This document shows positions 56,863 through 64,000 of a stretch of 64,000 nucleotides of DNA, piece by piece. The position numbers and the translations under genes are program-made. The notes below the pieces were generated by a model that was not told the DNA's origin, searched no databases, and saw nothing but the letters and a program-made list of their open reading frames with translations. The DNA is from Straminergon stramineum (taxonomy: Eukaryota > Streptophyta > Bryopsida > Hypnales > Calliergonaceae): NCBI GenBank assembly GCA_963920665.1, contig OY987265.1, forward strand, positions 18,853,001 to 18,917,000, written 5' to 3'. Position 1 is the first letter of the stretch; the number at the start of each line of letters is the position of its first letter.

Positions 56863-59800
56863 TTAAACTGATCGCTCGGCACTGGCCTTGTTCAACATGA
56901 TGGAGCACACTTGCACAGCCTCACCCACTGTGAAAAACACCCACTCCGACCCCAGCAGCTCCAAGAATTTTGACACGTCGAACTTCTGGATGAGCTGAGA
57001 CCCCGGGTTCGCAAACGCCAACTGCAAAATCCAGCACATTTCTGTGAGACCTCAAGATCCAAACGGTCCAAATCCATCTTGCATTTGAAAATATTCACAT
57101 AGTTGTATGCAAAGAAAGAGACTGATATTGACATTTGAAAGCCTGATATACCTGAATGCCTCGTCTCTTTGTAGTCTTCAGAAGCTCCTCGAAGGCAATG
57201 ATCCCGCTGGTGTCAATATTCGTTACAGCTGCACACCAACAGTAGGAAAAAATTTAATCACTGGATCACATATTCCTTTGTTACATACGCACAAACCTCT
57301 TGACCTTCTCCAGAACAATTTCGAACTTCTCTCAATCGACAAACTGGAATATCTTGTACACTTGTTTACTATTGTCGACTACAAAACACTCACCGAATGC
57401 TCAAACTTTATCATCGCCATTTTTCAGAGACCAAACGCAGTCGAAGCAAAGAGGTCAGGCTGTAATCTAAGCAAAGATGTCGAGACGTGTCACAAACTGA
57501 AGGGAGAGTGGCAACTTACGGGTCACGTCCACAATGAGGTACTGAATGGGAGCCCCGCCCGTCTGCTCCAGCCTTGCCACCTCGTTCTCGAGGTAATGCA
57601 GCACTTTGTCCTGAATGTACTGCGAGTTGGAGAAGTAAATGGCCGCGTCGACACGAACTGCAACAATGCCGGGAGCCAGAGTGGCGTCGGGGTACTGCTC
57701 CACGTTGCGGTAGACGTTGGTCCCGGGGATGTTCCCCAAGCGAGCTGTGTGGGGGCGCGTCACGTTGAACAGGATCTTGACGAAGGAGATGCAGACGGCG
57801 ATGAGGAGGCCGATTTCCACTGAGATGAAGAAGACGCCGAAGAAAGCTCCCAAAGTGGCCAGGAAGTCGAACTTGTCAACCTTCCAGATGAGGTAGGCGG
57901 CCCTGAGGTCGATCAAAGAGAGGACGGCGGAGATAATGACGGCGGCCAGGATGGTGTTGGGCGTGTAATGGAACAACGGCGTCAGAAACAAGAGGGTGAA
58001 GAGCACCACAACGGACATGACGATATTGGACATGGCGGTTTTCACTCCGGCCTGGTAATTCACGGCGGATCTGGAGAATGACCCTGGCAGAAGCAACATC
58101 ACAAACCACGTCACAAAAACCATCCACAAAAGCAACGGAAAAAAAATCTATAAACAACGTGGAAAACAGAAGTGACTTATTCACCGCGGAATCAAAGTCA
58201 CAAACAACGTCGCAAAGACCATCTACCAAAGAACAAAGGAAAGAAAAGTGTTCAAACACGTGAAAAAAAGAATTGGTTCTTGCACCCTGAAATCAAGTCA
58301 CAAACTGTGTAACAAAAAATTCTCAAAAAACAAGCACAGGAAAGGTTGAAAACAGGAATGCATGGAAACAGAAGTGGCCCGTGGATGGGTACCTGTTGTG
58401 ACGTAGCAGGAGGTGACGGAGCCACAGAGGTTCATGATACCGAAGGCAATCATCTCCTGGTTTCCATCGATGTGGTAATCTCGGAGTCCAGCGAAGATAC
58501 GTCCAATTGCAACACCCTCCGTGAGTGCAATGAGACCAGCCACCAATCCTATCTTCGCTCCCTTTGCGACGTACTTCCCCGTGAAGAAAATCTGATGTGC
58601 TGAAGAAGGGTTGACTCCTTTCCTGATGTGCCCGACCTACAAGAAACAGACTGATTAGAAACTTGTAGAGACCACACAAATAGCCACCATGTTCGCAATT
58701 CGCATTCAATTGCCGTTGCTCAGCCTTCACGCTTAACAGGAAGGTAAGAAACTCACAATTTTGACGCCGTGATTGTTTGACTTGAAGATGAACACAAACA
58801 GTGTGGCAAAGATAACCGAAATAAGAGGTGCAATTGCAGCAATCCAGAACAGCTTGGGTTTCTTCTTGGCCTGCACATCCGAGTGGCACATCCTTCAGCA
58901 TGGTTGACACGCAAAGCAATCACATAGACCCAACTGGAATAAAACCAAAGGAAACTAGAATAATCGCATAAGCATGTGGTGTCACCCCCAATCTTGACCC
59001 CCATGCGACTAATGGAATCGTAGTTATTCTCCTGATTGTTCGGCGTAGGACGATAAGCACCGAGCAGAAAACAACAAGAGTTCCAGGATGCTAAAAAGAC
59101 TTTGGACAATGCAAGGGGAGTTCAATTGTGTACATACCACCAACTTGGTGGTGAGGAGGAAGGCCAAAAAGGCGAGTCCGATCACGATACTCCGCCAGTT
59201 CCACTGCAAAGCACACAGCCCAAAAATCATCACCATGTCACCACCAAACGTGCAACCCTAATTTCACGGAGTACAGAATGCCATTCCTTGGATCTCAAAA
59301 TACGGTCAGAAAATACACCAGCATATCTCCGAAACGAGAATTCACAGCACTCTGATTCTCTACAGCAGTTGGATTTCCTCTTACCTCGTGGATTTCGCCA
59401 AAGACCGATTTCATGACCGGGATGATGGCCGTTTTGGTGGTGAAGTCGGTGATGTTGAGCAGTCCCTTGAGCTGTTGCAAGGCGATGGTGACCGCGGCGC
59501 CCGCCATGAAGCCTATGATCGCCGCATGCGACAGGAACTGGATGATAAACCCCAGGCGGAAGACACCCAAGGCGGTCTGAAACAAGCCCGCGAAGAAAGT
59601 CGCCGTGAGGGCCAGCTGCAAATACAAGGCCGGATTCTTCGTGGGACTAACCTCCTGCTTCAACAATGTCCCCATAAGCAACGAAACCACGGCCACGGGA
59701 CCGATGGCGATGTCCCGGGAGCTTCCGAGTACGGCGTATATCAAAGGCGGCACAAAACTCGAATCTGAAAATCGCTCACAACACACAACAAGCCAATAAG

Positions 59801-60621
59801 AAAGATTCGCTTCTTACCTTCATGTCAAAAAATTCCTGAAACAATCGAATTCTAATCAGAACCAGTGCTACAAAAGAGCGCTTGAATATTCCAGACTCAA
59901 GTTACAGAGCGCTTGAACATCCCTCACTCAAGTTTTATTGAAACTCTGTTTTTCAGTTGAGAACGATTCTCTTTCCAAATTTCAAAAGCCCAGCTCAATT
60001 TCAAAAAAACTCAGGAAAAACCCAGACATTGAACGTTCTCGACCAGTGATGAAAACACATTTTAAGATTCTCTCTTAACAACACTCCAAATATACTGAAA
60101 CCCCTCGCTCTTGAAGAGCTGCAAGACTTACAGAGTCCATTGATAGATTGCAATCCGGCAAGCTTCGCGTACCCAAGATCCTGCAATCCCAACCAAAAAA
60201 ACCTTGTTATTCATCTTGAGTCCAACTCTGCGTCCCACATGCTGCATCCCGAAATCAGGGGAATCGCGAATGGAGAGTGAAATTCCCGGAGTCCTTGCAT
60301 TGCGCTTGCCTGGGGAACTGCGAGACTGGCGATGGTGAGTCCTGCGACTAAATCGCTGATGAACATCCTCGGTTTGTATGTGCTGAGCCATCCGAAGATG
60401 GGGAAGACGAACTTGAGGCTCAGCCATCCCTTCGTCCTTGCTGTCTGCCCCTTGAATTGCGCCACGGGCGCGTCGTAGAGAAAAGTCTCCCACAAGCCGT
60501 GGCCGACTTCCTTCACCACGCTGCCGCGGGGAGGCACAATCACCTTGTGCACCAGGGGCGTTTCTTCGCCAAAGCGGCCACCCTTCTCATCCGCCCCTCC
60601 GCCTTGCACATGTGGCGCCAT
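56863..60621 (-). CDS. SULTR: SULTR-family H+/sulfate symporter, nine coding exons
   Basis: It imports sulfate with protons across a membrane, probably the plasma membrane (SLC26/SulP family). Coding exons (high to low): 60,621-60,310; 60,180-60,132; 59,764-59,385; 59,203-59,138; 58,870-58,757; 58,636-58,393; 58,083-57,520; 57,228-57,152; 57,021-56,863. They total 1,965 bases, 654 residues, the usual length for plant SULTRs. All phases agree. The first intron has a GC donor (CAG/GCAAGC); the others are GT-AG. Motifs include [38 protein letters not shown] and [15 protein letters not shown] in the membrane domain (about residues 85-490). A C-terminal STAS domain follows (about 525-645), with NIDTSG at 580-585 holding the Thr known to matter in Arabidopsis SULTR1;2. 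The [15 protein letters not shown] signature favours groups 1/2 over the plastid-type group 3. ATG context is strong (GCGATGGCG). All key residues appear intact. Confidence 0.95.
58099..58345. repeat. Imperfect tandem repeat in sulfate transporter intron 6
   Basis: TCACAAAC(C/A)ACGTC(A/G)CAAA-type blocks begin near 58,099, 58,197 and 58,298, each followed by a CCA..AAA(G/A).AAC..GGAAA block. The period is about 100 bases. The array fills most of the 309-bp intron (58,084-58,392), including the region where the branch point and pyrimidine tract must lie. Confidence 0.7.
60181..60309 (-). other. GC-AG intron 1 of the sulfate transporter
   Basis: The exon ends CCCCAG and the intron starts GCAAGC. 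The acceptor is TTGCAG, followed by GATCTTGGGTACGC. Only this junction joins AVPQ to DLGYAKLAG in phase 0, as in all plant SULTRs. A C at donor position 2 flanked by AG/GCAAG is the standard context of the minor GC-AG class. Confidence 0.85.
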
Positions 60622-60639
60622 CGCTGCTGCTTCTCACAC

Positions 60640-61543
60640 CTGCGACAACTACCACTTGACTTGTCAATTCACCATCCTCACTAATTTCCACAAGCAGTGT
60701 TCAAGCTTTCTCAAGACTGAACGAAGTGAAGGAGAACTGGGAGTTCCGGGCGCACGGAAGAAAGGGCAGTTCTAATGACCACATTCGCAAGTTGAGTAAT
60801 TTGAGTCTATTCGTGAGCTCCGGATGAGGATATGTGGGAAACTCCGACGACGGAGAGGGGAGCTACGAGATGGTGCGCTAGGTTCTCGGGAGAGACTCTA
60901 AAATGTACACTGCTGGTACACTCTCTGTTAGCACGCACGCACTGGGTGTCACCAGAGACACACTCATATTACGAAACTTGGACTGTGATTAAGCGGTTTG
61001 CTAGTCAACACCGAGAGAGCACAAACCTGATTGCACATCCTGCAACTACAAGAATTAGCGCACTAATATGTCGAGACAGTGTCCACAATCCTGCATCCTT
61101 GGGCTTGTCGATTGACGTGACGAACTTCCGGTCATCGAACGAATGAAAGCATCAACAATTATCCCTTCACGTTCAATTACGAGACGTTTCCCTTCCAAAG
61201 GTCTATAGAGGAATCGATGCACGAGAATCGATCCCAGGTACCTGAAGATTTCGACACGAATCTAATTAAACTTCTACATGTGGCTCCCAATTGCAATGTA
61301 CGATTCCTCGACTCCTTTTTGAATTCGAGTCGGTTCAGCAAGTCTAGAATCAAGCTTTCGAAGCTAGGTGCGTGCGGCAAGTGACGCCGACTTCAGCTTG
61401 CACCATACGACTTTCCTTTTTTTTGCAAGACTAGACTTTCTAAACTAGCTCCCCCTCTATCGACCCCCTCGCACGTACGAATCGTACAGATTTGACAGAA
61501 AAAGAAAAGTTCACGGTCCCTAAATCCCAAGGAGCTCACTCAC
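60640..61543 (-). other. Probable leader intron in the 5' UTR of the sulfate transporter
   Basis: A good acceptor (TTGTCGCAG) lies 18 bases upstream of the ATG, and a good donor (CACTG/GTGAGT) lies at 61,543. The donor is less than 60 bases below the expected start of transcription from the TATA box. The leader exon would be about 61,544-61,600. This is inferred from splice-site quality only. Confidence 0.55.
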
Positions 61544-61624
61544 CAGTGATGTCGGGATTGTTCAGGACTCCGAAATCGCAGACAGCACTCGCGTCTTGTA
61601 ATTCGTTCTGTTCGCACGGATTTT

Positions 61625-61632
61625 CTTTTATA
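61625..61632 (-). promoter_or_regulatory. TATA box of the sulfate transporter
   Basis: TATAAAAG on the minus strand, preceded by TTGCG. It would place the transcription start near 61,600, just above the predicted leader exon. It is the only good TATA motif found in the 1 kb upstream of the ATG. Confidence 0.55.
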
Positions 61633-61639
61633 CGCAACG

Positions 61640-64000
61640 TCTCCCTCCTTCCCGACGTCGACGCTCCTGTCTGCAAAGGGTCAACTTGGGTTGCAGTGCA
61701 AAAGCAGCTCCAGAAGTGCTTTCAGTGGTGCCTGTCGCTAAGCACGAAGTACTCTGCGATGACGTTGGCTCCTGAATATCGGGACCACGCCGCTGCCTTT
61801 TGGGATCTTCATGTGATGAACAGACTCCATCGATGCCATCGCTACAGTACTGTTTTCGCTCGGTGGGAATGAGAACGCTGTCGCTTTTGGGTGCTGCGGA
61901 TGGTTCCGAAGTGCTAGTAAAGAATGGTTCCCCGATGTCAACTGGCGTTGGTTGTATCAGTCGGATACCGAAGTATTTTTTTCGCCAATTTCAAGGACAA
62001 TTCACTTGTGGACGGTGCAAGTACAGGCAAGAATCCTTGGCCGTACATAACTTTCCTTTCAGCTGTTTTTTTTAAATTTGAAGTTACTCTTCTTCAATTG
62101 CTGAAACCTCACTGCAGTTTCGCCAAGTCGCATCACTCGCATGTAACACCTAAGTAGACCTCTACTTACGATGTCACAGACTTCTGCTGGCTACTAACCG
62201 AAGCGTAGAGCACCTGAAAAGCACATGCTCAAGCCATAGGAGTGTCTGAGCCAATAAGCCAGGTGCAAGTAAAGGTTTGCAGGTGGGGTGAAAAAAAATC
62301 ACCCGGGAACTTGTCTTTCAGCACAGATAGTCGAATTGGGAAATTTGGTATCGGAGATCCCCAATCCCGAATAGGGTAGGAAAGGTTGAGAAATATCAAA
62401 TTAACTACTCTTAAAATTGAGGCAATTTATTCCATTTGTCGGCAAGTGTTGGTTGGAATAAGCTTTGTAAAGAGCTTGTTGTCCACTTTCAATTGCATCC
62501 AGTACACACTAGACATGCCCATAGCGCATGATGTATGGGATTATTTTAGCATTGTTCTTTTCAACAGAGTTGCATGTAAAAGAGATATTATTAAAATGTT
62601 GAGTGTGTACTGTAGAAATCAAGAAGGTGGTTCAAACTTCAAAATTGTTTTTTTTAATATATGTCATATATTCCTTATGACTATCAGATTTGCATGCAAG
62701 AAAGTCTGATAGGGTTGACATTGAGAGCTAAGTGAGTAATTTGGGAACTAGGCCTTTCTTAAGGTATGGTGCAAGAATAGAGAATGCGGCAAAAGGAAAA
62801 GTGATAGAAAAGTGTTTGGAGCCATACCTGGCCAGGGTCACAGTCACATTGTCACATAGAACTCGCATCTCAAGTAATTGACAGACCATTTCAATGACCT
62901 CACTGATTGAACAAGATCGGTGTAATAGGGAGGCTCTCTACAAGATAAACAACAGTATTAATTTAAATTTATTGATCAGTTGGACTCCACATTCTCACTC
63001 CAACTAATTCCTAACCGTATTGTGCAGTGTGAATGTGGTTATGTGAATGTGGTTGTTGATAGGATTTGAATATACATATCCAAAGGGAGAGTCACATAGT
63101 ATCAAGTTCTTCACAATGTATGGCTGATGATTAAATTGTCCTTTGGGATAGAGTGTATTGTACTCCTTAAGATTTTTTTGGTTTTCTTTTCTAAAGAAAC
63201 TGAATTAGCAAGTTTCAATTCAAAGAAGATGTACTCCTCTATTTGAATTTTTGGCCTTCAACAATGTAAATTCCTACAGATTCTATTCAAAATTTGCCTA
63301 AATTGTATTTTTCATTTTCTTTGATTCCTCCCATAACATTGTTTACCAATAAGGCAAGGTCCCCTTTTGCATTCGGGTGATTGCAAGAAAGTCCAATACT
63401 ATTTTGCTTCACATATGGAATGATGGAGTTGTTATGTGCTATAACCTTTGAAGTATGAACCCAATTAACTTGAAATTTTTATTGGAGAGGGAAAACTTGA
63501 TAGTAATTAGATCCCTTATTTTTCAAAAAAATTCAAAAATCAATTCATAATTAAATTTTAATTTAGTGAATTTGTCACACTTTGCAGTTTAGGGTTTTTT
63601 AGTACTGGACAGTATCCAAAATTAATGATATAGAGATGAAATTTTTGTGGTCTATTCCCACACTAGTTAAGCATATGTCTAGCAATGATCACTTAAAAAA
63701 ACATTATTTTATGTCCTCTACGTTCATGCAAATAGGGCTCCCTTGCGCAAGCAGTTCTGAATATTGAAAGTGGTTTCCAGATCATTTTCTTGGTTAAATC
63801 TCTTCACCATGAAGTCTTCCCAAATGGAAAATTTTTAGTTTCTTTGAAAATTGTTTTTCCTAGCGTTTACAAATTAAAATGTGAAAATACCTATTTTCAT
63901 GAGGTTTTGCACTTTTCTAGTTCTCCTACTTAGAGAATTTTTCTATGATTTTCCTTCTTATGGTACCTTCTTCTTAAAGGTATATACATTAAATATATTT
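61640..64000. other. No gene seen
   Basis: The first part (to about 62,000) is likely the upstream promoter region of the sulfate transporter. The rest is AT-rich, with no ORF of coding character, no inverted-repeat pair and no homology that I could see to the LTR or MITE families elsewhere in the window. Confidence 0.5.

Noticed and set aside
57107..57823. 238-codon plus-strand ORF
   Set aside because: It is antisense to exons 7-9 of the sulfate transporter and reads through their splice sites. The minus-strand protein is clearly real, so this is a shadow.
58323..58919. 198-codon minus-strand ORF
   Set aside because: It overlaps exons 5-6 of the sulfate transporter in a different frame and runs through introns. 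It has no independent domain.

Overview
The window is nuclear DNA from a land plant. The evidence is a plant-type (SULTR) sulfate transporter with nine coding exons and short introns, Arabidopsis-type telomere-like CCCTAAA stretches, and dense nested plant transposable elements. I cannot name the species; the repeat load suggests a large genome. Only one gene is clearly intact: the H+/sulfate symporter on the minus strand at 56.9-60.6 kb, with a probable leader intron and TATA box reaching 61.6 kb.

Left end (0-10.7 kb). Two related genes of an unrecognised family lie head to head: a minus-strand one (961-3501) ending in a RING-H2 finger, and a plus-strand one (7939-9036) ending in a Tyr/Gly/Ser/Gln-rich tail. 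Both are open in one frame for their whole length except for TAG codons (three and one). GC-rich islands built on GTCCG/CGGAC words lie upstream of each. A third such island runs into a 200-base assembly gap at 10,481-10,680.

Middle (10.7-52.1 kb). This is a nest of mobile DNA. The framework is a family of very long LTR-like units of about 4.6-5 kb. They run TGTGAGC...GCTCACA, with an internal TATAAAAG promoter and 63-bp GCTTTGAACCCC tandem repeats. Into these have inserted: (i) members of a 0.92-0.94-kb family with CCCCTAAAGGACCA ends and TTAA target duplications (piggyBac-like MITEs); (ii) a 4.1-kb hAT-like element with an 8-bp duplication and GTCGCCC arrays; (iii) a 1.29-kb solo LTR with a CAATC duplication; (iv) a foldback MITE; (v) a 10-kb element with TA duplications and 23-bp inverted ends. 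The last carries a broken pogo/Tigger-like DDE transposase and, on the other strand, exons of an unrelated-looking gene. Its transposase is itself split by a 3.48-kb TG...CA insertion that carries a 648-codon ORF of unknown function. Several insertions can be dated relative to each other, because unoccupied sites are present in sister repeat copies within the window.

Right end (52.1-64 kb). This part is AT-rich DNA with one further MITE remnant, a 60-bp tandem repeat, the sulfate transporter and about 2.3 kb of apparently gene-free sequence. There is no functional gene network here. The sulfate transporter is a single ordinary gene beside a nested transposon block.
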